Source: Eubacterium sp.
GTDB lineage: Bacteria; Bacillota; Clostridia; Oscillospirales; Acutalibacteraceae
Length of the DNA: 64,000 bases
NCBI GenBank assembly: GCA_017445905.1
Contig: JAFSRX010000063.1
Coordinates: 1 to 64,000 of the forward strand
Direction of reading: 5' to 3'
The notes beneath the pieces were generated by a model. That model saw only the letters and a program-made list of their open reading frames with translations. It searched no databases and was not told where the DNA came from. The position numbers were made by a program, and so were the translations under genes. Shown here in pieces: positions 32,331 to 45,300 of the stretch. The stretch's first letter is position 1. The number at the start of each line of letters is the position of its first letter.

Positions 32331-35099
32331 TTATTCAGCTTCCTGATCGAGCGGAATTTCGTGACCCGGAATACCGTGGCACTTCTTATATTTCTTTCCG
32401 CTTCCGCATGGACACGGATCGTTAGGACCGATTTTCTTTTCCTTGCGAATTGTTACCTGCTTTGCATTTGAATCAGTTTCGCTTGAAGATGTTGCAGTAA
32501 CTCTTGCAACCGCTCTTCTCTGAACGTCTGCCTTATGGCGAGGCATAAGGGTTAACATCATCTTTGCAGTATCCTCACGGATTGCAGCAGTCATTTCGCT
32601 GAACATATCGTAAGATTCCTCACGGTATGCAACAACCGGATCTCTCTGAGCATAAGCTCTGAGGTGAATTCCCTTCTTGAGCTCTTCCATAGCGTCAATG
32701 TGGTCCATCCAGTAGGTGTCAACATTTCTGAGAAGAATCATTCTTTCGAAATCGCCGAACATATCGTCGCCGAGGATTGCTCTCTTCTCTTCAAGACGTT
32801 TTCTGCCTCTTGCCTGAAGAGTTTCAACTGTATCAGCAACTGTGAGCTCTTCAAGATCGTTGAAGTCGTCATCTGTGCAGATTAACCAGTTCTTATACTT
32901 CTCTTTAAGACCATCGACATTCCAGTCTTCCTTGTTATCGCCTGAGAAGTACATTTCAACAGTTTCCTGAATGTTCTGATCGAGCATTTTAAGAATTGTT
33001 TCGGTTAAATCAAGTCCGTCAAGAACCTGGTCTCTCTGAGTATAGATAAGTTCTCTCTGACGGTTCATAACATCGTCGTACTGGAGAGTGTTCTTTCTGA
33101 TGCCGAAGTTTCTTCCCTCAACCTTCTTCTGTGAGGATTCAACAGTTCTTGAAATGAACTTTGATTCGATTGGCATATTCTCATCATCGGTGAGCTTAGC
33201 CATCATAATCTGCATTTTATCTCCGCCGAACAGACGCATTAAATCGTCTTCACATGAGAGATAGAACTGGCTTGCACCCGGGTCGCCCTGACGTCCTGAA
33301 CGTCCTCTCAACTGGTTGTCGATACGGCGAGCGTCGTGGCGCTCTGTTCCGAGAATGAAGAGACCGCCTGCTTCACGAACTCTTTCAGCCTCGTCTTTTA
33401 TCTCTTCCTTGAACTGAGCTTCAAGCTCAATAAATGTTTTTCTTGCATTTAAGATTTCTTCATCATCAGTTTCAGCGAAGCCTGTTGCCTCTGCAATAAG
33501 AGCGTTGGTGAACTTCATCTTCTTCATCTGAGCCTTTGCAAGGAATTCTGCGTTACCGCCGAGCATAATATCGGTACCACGGCCTGCCATGTTTGTTGCG
33601 ATTGTAACAGCGCCGAACTTACCTGCCTGAGCGATGATTTCAGCTTCCTTCTCATGGTTCTTAGCGTTGAGAACATTATGCTCAATATGCTCTTTCTTGA
33701 GAAGCTTTGAAAGATGCTCACTCTTTTCAATGCTTATTGTACCAACAAGAACGGGCTGACCTTTTTCGTGGCATTCCTTAATCTGGTTGATAACATTATA
33801 ATATTTTCCTTTTTCTGTCTGGAAAATAACATCCGGTTTGTCGTCACGAATCATCGGCTTGTTTGTTGGAATTTCAACAACATCGAGCTTATAGATTTCG
33901 TCGAACTCGGGAGCCTCGGTAGCAGCAGTACCTGTCATACCTGAGAGCTTCTTATAAAGACGGAAGTAGTTCTGGAAGGTAATTGTTGCAAGAGTTTTGC
34001 TCTCGTGCTCAACCTTAACATTTTCCTTAGCTTCAAGAGCCTGGTGGAGACCCTCGTTATATCTTCTTCCTTCCATAATACGGCCTGTAAACTCGTCAAC
34101 GATTTTAACCTGACCGTCTTTAACAACATAGTCGATATCCCTTGTCATAACACCGTGAGCCTTGATAGCCTGGTCGATGTGATGACGAAGAGTTGTATTT
34201 TCAATGTCCATAAGGTTTTCAACAGCGAAGAAGGTTTCTGCCTTTTCAACACCGCTCTTGAGAAGGGTTGCTGTTTTAGCCTTTTCGTCAACTAAATAGT
34301 CGCCTTCGTAGTTTTCTTCGGTATCTTCTTTATCGTCTGTTTTTGCAACCTTAACCATTTTGAGCTGTTTAGCAAAAACATTTGCCTGGCGATAGAGGTC
34401 TGTTGACTGGTCGCCCTTACCGCTGATGATAAGAGGAGTTCTTGCCTCATCGATAAGGATTGAGTCAACCTCATCGACGATTGCGAATACGTGGCCTCTT
34501 TGAACCTTCTGTTCTTTATACTGAACCATATTATCACGAAGATAGTCAAATCCCATCTCGTTATTTGTTCCGTATGTTATATCGCAATTATATGCTTCCT
34601 GACGCTCCGCGTTGCTCTTTTCATGAATGATAAGACCTACGCTTAAACCGAGAAAACGGTAAACCTTGCCCATCCACTCGGAGTCACGCTTTGCAAGATA
34701 GTCGTTAACAGTTACGATATGAACGCCTTCTCCTGTTAAAGCGTTTAAGTATGCGGGAAGGGTTGCAACAAGAGTTTTACCTTCACCTGTTTTCATCTCG
34801 GCAATTCTGCCCTGATGAAGAACGATACCACCGATGAGCTGAACATCGAAGTGGCGAAGTCCGATAACTCTGTCTGCAGCCTCACGGCAAATTGCGAATG
34901 CATCGGGAAGAATATCGTCGAGTGTTTCGCCTGCAGCAAGTCTGTCTTTAAGTATCGGAGTCTGAGCTGCAAGCTCTTTATCGTCCATTGCGCTATACTT
35001 ATCTGCAAGAGAGTTGATTTTATCAACTGTTTTTTTGAGTTTTTTTACCTCTTTTTTGGAATAGTCACCAAAAAGAGCATTTACAAATTTATTTGCCAT
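32331..35099 (-). CDS. secA: Preprotein translocase ATPase SecA
   Basis: A 922-residue motor that drives secretory proteins through SecYEG. Walker A (TGEGKT, about 104-109), Walker B (VDEVDSILIDEA), the DEAD-type helicase motifs (TNMAGRGTDI, LRGRSGRQGD) and the C-terminal zinc motif CPCGSGKKYKKCHG are all present, and length is normal. It has a strong promoter of its own. Confidence 0.98.
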   Translation of the reverse strand: MANKFVNALFGDYSKKEVKKLKKTVDKINSLADKYSAMDDKELAAQTPILKDRLAAGETLDDILPDAFAICREAADRVIGLRHFDVQLIGGIVLHQGRIAEMKTGEGKTLVATLPAYLNALTGEGVHIVTVNDYLAKRDSEWMGKVYRFLGLSVGLIIHEKSNAERQEAYNCDITYGTNNEMGFDYLRDNMVQYKEQKVQRGHVFAIVDEVDSILIDEARTPLIISGKGDQSTDLYRQANVFAKQLKMVKVAKTDDKEDTEENYEGDYLVDEKAKTATLLKSGVEKAETFFAVENLMDIENTTLRHHIDQAIKAHGVMTRDIDYVVKDGQVKIVDEFTGRIMEGRRYNEGLHQALEAKENVKVEHESKTLATITFQNYFRLYKKLSGMTGTAATEAPEFDEIYKLDVVEIPTNKPMIRDDKPDVIFQTEKGKYYNVINQIKECHEKGQPVLVGTISIEKSEHLSKLLKKEHIEHNVLNAKNHEKEAEIIAQAGKFGAVTIATNMAGRGTDIMLGGNAEFLAKAQMKKMKFTNALIAEATGFAETDDEEILNARKTFIELEAQFKEEIKDEAERVREAGGLFILGTERHDARRIDNQLRGRSGRQGDPGASQFYLSCEDDLMRLFGGDKMQIMMAKLTDDENMPIESKFISRTVESSQKKVEGRNFGIRKNTLQYDDVMNRQRELIYTQRDQVLDGLDLTETILKMLDQNIQETVEMYFSGDNKEDWNVDGLKEKYKNWLICTDDDFNDLEELTVADTVETLQARGRKRLEEKRAILGDDMFGDFERMILLRNVDTYWMDHIDAMEELKKGIHLRAYAQRDPVVAYREESYDMFSEMTAAIREDTAKMMLTLMPRHKADVQRRAVARVTATSSSETDSNAKQVTIRKEKKIGPNDPCPCGSGKKYKKCHGIPGHEIPLDQEAE

Positions 35100-35177
35100 A
35101 TGTTTTTCACCTCATATATAAGCAGACTGAATTCAAAATACAATCGTTTCTCAGTCGCCCTTTTTTCACGTTTGTTA

Positions 35178-35206
35178 ATAATAGCATAGTATTTTTTTAA
35201 TGTCAA
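35178..35206 (-). promoter_or_regulatory. Promoter of secA
   Basis: Perfect TTGACA, a 17-bp spacer and TATTAT on the minus strand. Confidence 0.8.
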
Positions 35207-35234
35207 ATATTTTATATATTTATATATCTATATG

Positions 35235-35843
35235 CTATAACGATGCGGAAAAGGTTTTCATAATTGCTCCGAGAGCGCCTCCTGAAACAGCGTTTTCGCT
35301 TTCTTCGTCAAAAACAAGAACAAGGTTTTTTGCGCCCTTTTTAACGCTGAGCGTAACCGTTTGAGGTTTTTGCTGCATCGGCGCGGCTTCAATCTGCTCT
35401 GTAAGCTGAGAGAGGTTGTTGTTTAAGAAATCCTCGTCATTAAGCATACCGAGAAGCTGAAATTCGGTATAGTTGTTGCTGAGCTTCTGAGCAAAATCAG
35501 CTGCAATCTGATATAAATCCCTGTTTTCAACAGAAACTGTTACCGTTGCTTCTTCAAGGTTAATTGACTGAACCTTAATTGAAAGCTCATCAAAAATCGC
35601 CTCGCCGAGCTCTTCAAACTGTTCTTTGCCATTTGAAACGGCAAGAATTTTTGAAAGAGTATCGCTCTCAACATATTTCTTTAAATCCTTTTCATCAAAA
35701 TCCTTGAGGGCTTTTTCAACTTTTGCAACAGTCCAGTTTATATTTTGCTCGTTCAGTTCAGTACCCGCCGAACACGCAGACAGACTGAATGCCATCAATA
35801 AACTCAGAAAAATGCACATACTGTTTTTAGGCATATGTTTCAT
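35235..35843 (-). CDS. Lipoprotein of unknown function
   Basis: A 202-residue lipoprotein with lipobox LSAC (Cys24) and a mature part of mixed helices and strands; VQSINLEEATVTVSVENRDL resembles the small DUF5105-like lipoprotein fold seen in Clostridia, but I cannot confirm it. AAGGAGGTG lies upstream. It is a single gene between secA and a divergent sugar transferase. Confidence 0.75.
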   Translation of the reverse strand: MKHMPKNSMCIFLSLLMAFSLSACSAGTELNEQNINWTVAKVEKALKDFDEKDLKKYVESDTLSKILAVSNGKEQFEELGEAIFDELSIKVQSINLEEATVTVSVENRDLYQIAADFAQKLSNNYTEFQLLGMLNDEDFLNNNLSQLTEQIEAAPMQQKPQTVTLSVKKGAKNLVLVFDEESENAVSGGALGAIMKTFSASL

Positions 35844-36042
35844 TAAAGCACCTCCTTAAAGAAAATATATCTCTACTATTATATTATAAATGCACCCCAC
35901 TTTTCAAGCAAAATATTAAATAATAATAAAAATAATAAATAAATTGCTTTTTTAACAAACATATGGTATAATCATTCAAACTTTACACTTCATTTAGCGC
36001 TTTATACTGAAATGTTATATAGCAACTTGTGATAAATCAGGT

Positions 36043-36666
36043 ATGAATATGAAAGAATTTTTTAAAAAATATTTAGCACCAACAAAGTTTAAACGGCTTT
36101 TTGACATAATCTTTTCCTTTATAGCATTGATTATACTGTCGCCGCTTTTTCTTGTTATTTGCATAATAATATTCTTCACTCCCGACTGTAAAATTTTCTT
36201 CAGCCACGAGAGGAGAGGAAGAAAGGGTAAGCCCTTTAAGATTTATAAATTCCAGACTATGAAGAATTTTACTCCGAACTGCGCAACGGGCGAGCTTGAT
36301 AACCCCGAGCAGTATATAACCAAAATCGGAAAAATTCTAAGAAAAACAAGTCTTGATGAGCTTCCCCAGCTTTGGAATATCCTTAAAGGCGATATGAGCT
36401 TCGTTGGTCCGCGTCCTCTTATTTCAAGCGAGATAAGAATGCACCGCCTCAGACTTGAATACGGCGTTTACCGATACAGACCCGGACTTACGGGACTTGC
36501 TCAGGTTAACGGACGAGATGACCTTTCGATAGTTAAAAAAGCTAAATACGATAAGGAATACTGCGATAACTGGAGCTTAAAGCTCGATATGCAGATTCTT
36601 TTAAAATCCTTCGTAACCGTTGCTAAGCAGGAAGGTTTCCACGAAGGAAGGATTCACAGAAGGTAA
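36043..36666 (+). CDS. Initiating sugar-phosphate transferase (bacterial sugar transferase)
   Basis: A 207-residue member of the WbaP/EpsL-type family that loads the first sugar phosphate on undecaprenyl phosphate. It has one N-terminal membrane helix (about 18-45) and the conserved cytoplasmic motifs ERRGRKGKPFKIYKFQTM, LRKTSLDELPQLWNILKGDMSFVGPRPL and RPGLTGLAQVNGRD. No other polysaccharide genes adjoin, so it may serve an exopolysaccharide made elsewhere. Start could be 36043 or 36049; the ribosome binding site is weak. Confidence 0.9.
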   Translation: MNMKEFFKKYLAPTKFKRLFDIIFSFIALIILSPLFLVICIIIFFTPDCKIFFSHERRGRKGKPFKIYKFQTMKNFTPNCATGELDNPEQYITKIGKILRKTSLDELPQLWNILKGDMSFVGPRPLISSEIRMHRLRLEYGVYRYRPGLTGLAQVNGRDDLSIVKKAKYDKEYCDNWSLKLDMQILLKSFVTVAKQEGFHEGRIHRR

Positions 36667-36710
36667 AAATTTTTCGATGCTATACCGAAAAATTAAAATA
36701 AAATTACTAA

Positions 36711-39791
<3,081 letters not shown>

Positions 39792-39817
39792 ATTTTGTAT
39801 AAAGTTTAAAACAATTC

Positions 39818-39846
39818 TTGACTTTTATCATCAATGGTATTATATT
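39818..39846 (+). promoter_or_regulatory. Promoter of the radical SAM gene
   Basis: TTGACT, a 17-bp spacer and TATATT upstream of an AGAGGA ribosome binding site. Confidence 0.75.
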
Positions 39847-39892
39847 TCAAATTGTGACTTATATTTAAATAAGAAAAGAGGATTTAACTTCT

Positions 39893-41317
39893 ATGTCTAT
39901 TAAAGAAGCTGCTGCAAGCTTTGCAGTTAAGCAGGCGGTAAAATACGCAAGAAAAGATTTCAATAAAAATGCACCTAAAGTTCTCAGCCTTCTTGAAGCT
40001 GCTGACGTAAAAAAGGTTAACCGTTCAACATATGCGGGTCTTCACAAGGTTCTTGATGACCCCGAAAACAACTGGATGCGCTTTGCAAAAAGCGTTATTT
40101 GCGACACAAATGAGGATGTTTTAAACAAGATGATTCCTCCGATTATGAATGTTGCTATCAACTCTTACCAGATAAGAATGGAAAGCATTAAAAAGTATGG
40201 CTGCAACGTTCCGTGGGCAATTCTTATGGACCCGACTGCTGCGTGCAACCTTAAATGTACGGGCTGCTGGGCTGCTGAATACGGCCATTCAAGCCAGCTT
40301 TCATACGAGGATCTTTCAAGAATTATTTCTCAGGCTAAAGAGCTTGGTACATATATGTATCTCTATACAGGCGGAGAGCCTACAATGAGAAGAGCAGACC
40401 TTATGAGACTTTGCCGCGAAAATCCCGACTGTATCTTTATGTCGTTCACAAACGGAACTCTTATAGATGATTCGTTTGCTGATGAAATTGCTGAGGTTGG
40501 TAACTTCTTCCCCGCTTTCTCAATCGAGGGTTACGAAGAGGAAAACGATTTCAGAAGAGGCGAAGGAACCTTCAAGAAATGCACTGCCGCTATGCAAAGA
40601 CTTAAAGACAGAGGCGTTCCTTTCGGAGCTTCACTTTGCTATACCAGCAAAAACACAGACGTTCTTGCAAGCGACGAATATATGGATTGGCTCATTGAAA
40701 GAGGCGTTAAATTTGCCTGGTTCTTCACATATATGCCAACAGGAAACGGCGCAGTAACCGAGCTTATGGTTTCTCCCGAACAGAGAGCGCTTATGTTCAA
40801 GAAAATGCGCGAGTGGAGAGAAACAAAGCCGATTTTCGCACTCGATTTCTGGAATGACGGCGAATATGTTCAGGGTTGTATCGCAGGCGGACGCCACTAT
40901 TTCCACATCAACTCAAACGGTGACTGCGAGCCCTGCGCATTCGTTCACTATTCAAATGTTAATATCAAAGAGCACTCAGTTCTTGAAGCGCTTCAGAGTC
41001 CGCTGTTTATGGCGTACAAACGCAATCAGCCGTTCTCAAACAATATGCTTCGTCCCTGTCCGGTTCTTGATAACCCGGGCGCAATCAGCAAAATGGTTGC
41101 AGAAACCGGCGCATATTCAACCGAAATGCAGCATCCTGAATCGGCAAACGAGCTTTTCGATAAGACAATCGCTGCTGCAAAGGCATGGAAGGTTAAGGCT
41201 GACGAGCTTTTCGACAGAGAAGAATATCTCGCAAAGCATGTTAAAGACGAGAATATGTATAACTTCGAAAAAGACGACAGCGAAAGAGAATTCAACGAAT
41301 TCGAAAAAACTGAATAA
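39893..41317 (+). CDS. Radical SAM protein
   Basis: A 474-residue radical S-adenosylmethionine enzyme. The cluster motif CNLKCTGC has Cys118, Cys122 and Cys125; the SAM-binding GGEP (YLYTGGEPTM) follows, and a later Cys pair (SNGDCEPC) resembles the SPASM-type auxiliary-cluster region. An N-terminal helical extension of about 105 residues precedes the barrel. The reaction is unknown; the gene is alone, with a strong promoter. Confidence 0.88.
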   Translation: MSIKEAAASFAVKQAVKYARKDFNKNAPKVLSLLEAADVKKVNRSTYAGLHKVLDDPENNWMRFAKSVICDTNEDVLNKMIPPIMNVAINSYQIRMESIKKYGCNVPWAILMDPTAACNLKCTGCWAAEYGHSSQLSYEDLSRIISQAKELGTYMYLYTGGEPTMRRADLMRLCRENPDCIFMSFTNGTLIDDSFADEIAEVGNFFPAFSIEGYEEENDFRRGEGTFKKCTAAMQRLKDRGVPFGASLCYTSKNTDVLASDEYMDWLIERGVKFAWFFTYMPTGNGAVTELMVSPEQRALMFKKMREWRETKPIFALDFWNDGEYVQGCIAGGRHYFHINSNGDCEPCAFVHYSNVNIKEHSVLEALQSPLFMAYKRNQPFSNNMLRPCPVLDNPGAISKMVAETGAYSTEMQHPESANELFDKTIAAAKAWKVKADELFDREEYLAKHVKDENMYNFEKDDSEREFNEFEKTE

Positions 41318-41320
41318 TTT

Positions 41321-41349
41321 AAGGGGCATATCTCTCGGATATGCCCCTT
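41321..41349 (+). terminator. Hairpin after the radical SAM gene
   Basis: AAGGGGCATATC/GATATGCCCCTT, 12-bp perfect stem with a six-base loop; no long T tract. Confidence 0.65.
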
Positions 41350-41361
41350 AAAATAGTTAAG

Positions 41362-41423
41362 AATTAAGAATTAAGATTTAAGAATGAAGAATTTCGGGTC
41401 GCTTCGCTCCGAATTATAATACA
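41362..41423 (+). repeat. Copy of the GAATGAAGAATTTCGGGT repeat family
   Basis: A-rich AAGAATTAAG repeats lead to AAGAATGAAGAATTTCGGGT and a GCTTCGC hairpin, then TTATAATA. A second copy lies after pth at 42182. Confidence 0.6.
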
Positions 41424-41424
41424 A

Positions 41425-41548
41425 ATCAAAATGCAAAACATTTTGATTTGAGAGGAGAAACATATGAAGGGATTATTAGGATTTTGCTCGCAAAATTCTT
41501 TAATCCCGTAATATGTTTGGACGAGGCGGACGAATAGACGTTTCCTCT
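41425..41548 (+). other. Structured leader-like RNA upstream of pth
   Basis: Two long stems: CAAATCAAAATG/CATTTTGATTTG (about 41424-41453), then AAACATAT/ATATGTTT (41459-41518) enclosing GGATTATTAGGATTTTGC paired with GCAAAATTCTTTAATCC. AGAGGAGAAAC pairs with GTTTCCTC beyond. It resembles 11833-11955 in layout and partly in sequence. Confidence 0.45.
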
Positions 41549-41589
41549 TAACTTCAGTCTGGTTAAGCGAACATTTGAAAGGGATAATT

Positions 41590-42177
41590 ATGTTTTTTAA
41601 AATAGGTAAAATTGAATATATTATTGCAGGGCTTGGAAATCCCGGAAGCAAATATGAAAAAACAAGGCACAATGCGGGCTTTATGGCGGTTGATTTGCTT
41701 GCAAAAAAGAACGGTTTTTCTTTTAAAAAAGCTAAATTTCAATCGCTTATTGCCGATGAATTTATAGCAGGAAAACGATGCCTTGTTATGAAGCCTCAAA
41801 CGATGATGAATCTTTCGGGTGAAGCAATATATGCCGCTGCATCATATTATAATATTCCCGATGAAAAGATAATAATAATATATGATGACGTTTCTCTTGA
41901 TGTTGGAAAAATCCGAGTTCGCAGAAAAGGCAGTGCCGGCGGTCATAACGGAATAAAAAGCATTATCTCCTGTCTCGGAAGCGAGAATTTTCCACGAGTT
42001 AAAATCGGAGTAGGCAAAAAACCGAGCGCTGATTATGATATGGTAAGCTGGGTGCTCGGCGAAATTCCAAAAGAAAAGCAAGAGGAATATCAAAGCGCTA
42101 TTTCGGATTCCGTTTTAGCAACAGAGGAAATTGTTGAAAACGGCGTTGACAGCGCAATGAACAAATACAGCCACTAA
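41590..42177 (+). CDS. pth: Peptidyl-tRNA hydrolase
   Basis: A 195-residue enzyme that releases peptides from stalled peptidyl-tRNA. Conserved features: GLGNPGSKYEKTRHNAGF with the catalytic His in RHNAG, the MKPQTMMNLSG segment, and the Asp in YDDVSLDVGK. The start at 41590 follows AAAGGGAT; a frame five codons longer is less likely. The neighbour mfd downstream is a common arrangement in Firmicutes. Confidence 0.95.
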   Translation: MFFKIGKIEYIIAGLGNPGSKYEKTRHNAGFMAVDLLAKKNGFSFKKAKFQSLIADEFIAGKRCLVMKPQTMMNLSGEAIYAAASYYNIPDEKIIIIYDDVSLDVGKIRVRRKGSAGGHNGIKSIISCLGSENFPRVKIGVGKKPSADYDMVSWVLGEIPKEKQEEYQSAISDSVLATEEIVENGVDSAMNKYSH

Positions 42178-42181
42178 ATTA

Positions 42182-42236
42182 AATTAAAAATTAAGAATGA
42201 AGAATGAAGAATTTCGGGTGGGCTTCGCCCACACCC
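42182..42236 (+). repeat. Copy of the GAATGAAGAATTTCGGGT repeat family
   Basis: AATTAAGAATGAAGAATGAAG, then AATTTCGGGTGGGC-TTC-GCCCACACCC, a hairpin, and TTATAATA. It differs from the copy at 41362 mainly in the hairpin. Confidence 0.65.
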
Positions 42237-42309
42237 GTTATAATAATTGTCTGAGGCAAAGCCGATAAACCGAAAAACTCGGAACTCGGCGCTCGAAACT
42301 TGCAACTAT

Positions 42310-45300
42310 ATGAGCTGTTTTTCAAAAATCTTCGAAAATAATAATGAATTTATCAGCCTCAGCAGAGGCATTGAATCCCTCAATGCTCCTGTCGGGGCTA
42401 TTGGTCTTTCCGATATAAATAAGGTTTTTCTTGTTCACTCGCTCTGTGTTAACAGCAGAAAGAAAGCCTTTATTATAACTCCCGATGAAGCGAGCGCAGT
42501 TAAATTCTATGAAAATCTCTCACAGCTTCAAAGGGGCGTTTATCTCTATCCCAAAAGAGAGTTTACCTTTCTTGAGGTTGAGGGAATAAGCCGAGAATAT
42601 GAACAGCTTCGCCTTGGCGTTTTATCAAACATAATAAGTGGAAATTATTCGGCGGTTATTGCCTCTGTCGGTGCGGCTATTCAGCTTACTATGCCCCCTG
42701 CTGCACTTCGTGAAAGAAGCTTTAAAATAAAAACCGGCTACAGAATCGACCTTGAACAAACCGCAAACAAGCTCATCAAAGCCGGATACTCGCGCTTTGA
42801 GCAGGTTGACGGAACAAGCCAGTTTGCAATCAGGGGCGGACTTCTCGACATATTCCCGCCGGGCTCAAACAATCCCGTAAGACTTGAGCTTTGGGGCGAT
42901 GAGGTTGATTCAATAGCATATTTTGACGTTTCAACTCAGCGAAGGGGCGAGGTTGCAAAAGAGGTTGAAATAATTCCGGCAACCGAGGTTTTATTTGAGT
43001 CAAGGGAAAAACAGGCAAAGGCTATTGAAGAGCTTTCGCTTACTCTCAAAGGGAAAGCAACAAAGGCAAGAGAAGCCCTTTTAAACGATGTTGATAAGCT
43101 CCGCCAGGGAATTAATCTTAGATGCAGCGATAAATATCTTCCCCTTGCATACGCTTCAAACGGACTTTTTGACTATTTTGAGGGAATGCTCTTCGTTTGC
43201 GAAAGCGCAAGGGTTAAGGAAAAATGCGGCGCACAAAATAAACTTATGAACGAGGAGCTGAAATGGCTTCTTGATGACGGAGTTATCTGCAAGGGCATTG
43301 ATAAATTTCAGCTGAGCTTTGATGATTTGTGCGAAATCTATGAAAAGGATAGCGCAATATATTTTGATTCGCTTCCGAGGGGCAGCTTTGATACTCCGAT
43401 AAGAAATCTTTCGAATTTCAAATCCCAGAGCGTTAATGTCTGGTCGGGAACGATGAGTCAGCTCAAGGAAGAATATCTTCCGCTTTTGAAATCGGGCTAC
43501 ACCATAGCTGTTATGGCGGGCACGGCAAAGGCGGGAAAAGCGCTCTCATATGATATAAACGAGGCGGGCTATGACTCAGTTTTCTTTGAAAAAAGACCTA
43601 AAGAGCTAAAAAAAGGCGCAGTTAATGTTTTATGCGGAACCTTTGATTCGGGCATTCAGCTGAGTGATGAAAAGTTTTTGATGATAACTCATTCAAGAAC
43701 TAATCAGTCAAAGAAAAAACGCAAGCATTTTTCATCAAAAGACGCTCTTCGCTCAATCGACGAGCTTGAAAAGGGCGATTATATTGTTCACAACATCCAC
43801 GGTATCGGAATATTTGAAGGAATAAAAACACTTGAAATAAACGATGTCAAAAAGGATTATATAACAATCGGCTACGCAAAGGGCGACACGCTTTATGTTC
43901 CCGTAACTCAGCTTGATATGGTTTCAAAATATATCGGACCTCAGGATAATGCAAAGGTTAAGATAAACCGTATGGGCTCGGGCGACTGGAAGAAGATTAA
44001 AAGCCGCGTTCGTTCAAGCGTTAAGGATATCGCAAAGGAGCTTATTTCTCTTTACGCAAAGAGAATGAGCACAAAGGGATATGCTTTTTCCGAGGATACC
44101 GACCTTCAAAGAGATTTTGAACTACGTTTTGAATACGAGGAAACGGATGACCAGCTTCGCTGTTCGGATGAAATCAAGGGCGATATGCAAAAGAGCGCTC
44201 CGATGGACCGCCTCCTTTGCGGTGACGTTGGCTTCGGCAAAACCGAGGTTGCGTTCAGGGCATGCTTCAAATGTATCGGCGATTCAAAGCAGTGCGCAAT
44301 TCTTGTTCCGACAACTGTTCTCGCAATGCAACATTTTCAAACGGCGAAAAAGCGAATGGAGGCATATCCCGTCAGAATCGAAATGCTCTCGCGCTTTGTT
44401 TCACCCGCTAAGCAAAAACAGATAATTGAAGATACGGCAAAGGGCAGGGTTGACCTGCTTATTGGAACCCACCGACTTATAAGCAAGGACGTTGCGTTTA
44501 AGGATTTAGGACTTCTTGTTGTAGATGAGGAACAGCGCTTCGGCGTTTCACAAAAAGAAAAAATCAAAGAAAAATTCCCGAGGGTTGATGTTTTAACCCT
44601 TTCGGCAACGCCGATTCCGAGAACTCTTAATATGGCAATGAGCGGAGTTCGCGATATGAGTGTTCTTGAAGAGGCGCCGGGCGACCGCCACCCTGTTCAG
44701 ACCTATGTTATCGAATACGATTTCGGCGTTCTTGTTGAAGCAATGGAAAGAGAGCTTGCAAGGGGCGGACAATGTTATTATCTTCATAATAATATTGACA
44801 CGATAGACCACACCGCTCTTCAGATTAAAAAGGCTATTCCCGATGCAAGAATAGGAATTGCCCACGGCGCAATGAGTGAAGAGGCGCTTTCGGACGTCTG
44901 GGAAAAGCTCCTTTTCGGCGAAATTGATATTTTGGTCTGCACAACGATTATTGAAACAGGCGTTGATGTTTCAAACGTCAACACTCTTATAATTGAAAAC
45001 TCCGACAGACTCGGTCTTGCTCAGCTTCATCAGATAAGAGGACGAGTGGGCAGAAGCTCCCGCCATGGATACGCATATTTCACCTTTGTTCGAGGAAAAG
45101 AGCTTTCGGATATTGCAACAAAAAGACTTGAAGCAATAAGGGAATATACGGAATTCGGCTCGGGCTTTAAAATCGCAATGCGCGACCTTGAAATAAGGGG
45201 CGCAGGCTCGCTTCTCGGAACAAGGCAGCACGGCCATATGGAAGCAGTCGGATATGATATGTATATAAAACTGCTTGAAGAAGCTGTGGCAGAAGAAAAG

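Noticed and set aside
42247-42309. Upstream extension of Mfd from a TTG start
   Set aside because: The 21 extra codons come from repeat-like DNA (AAACTCGGAACTCGG) without a ribosome binding site.
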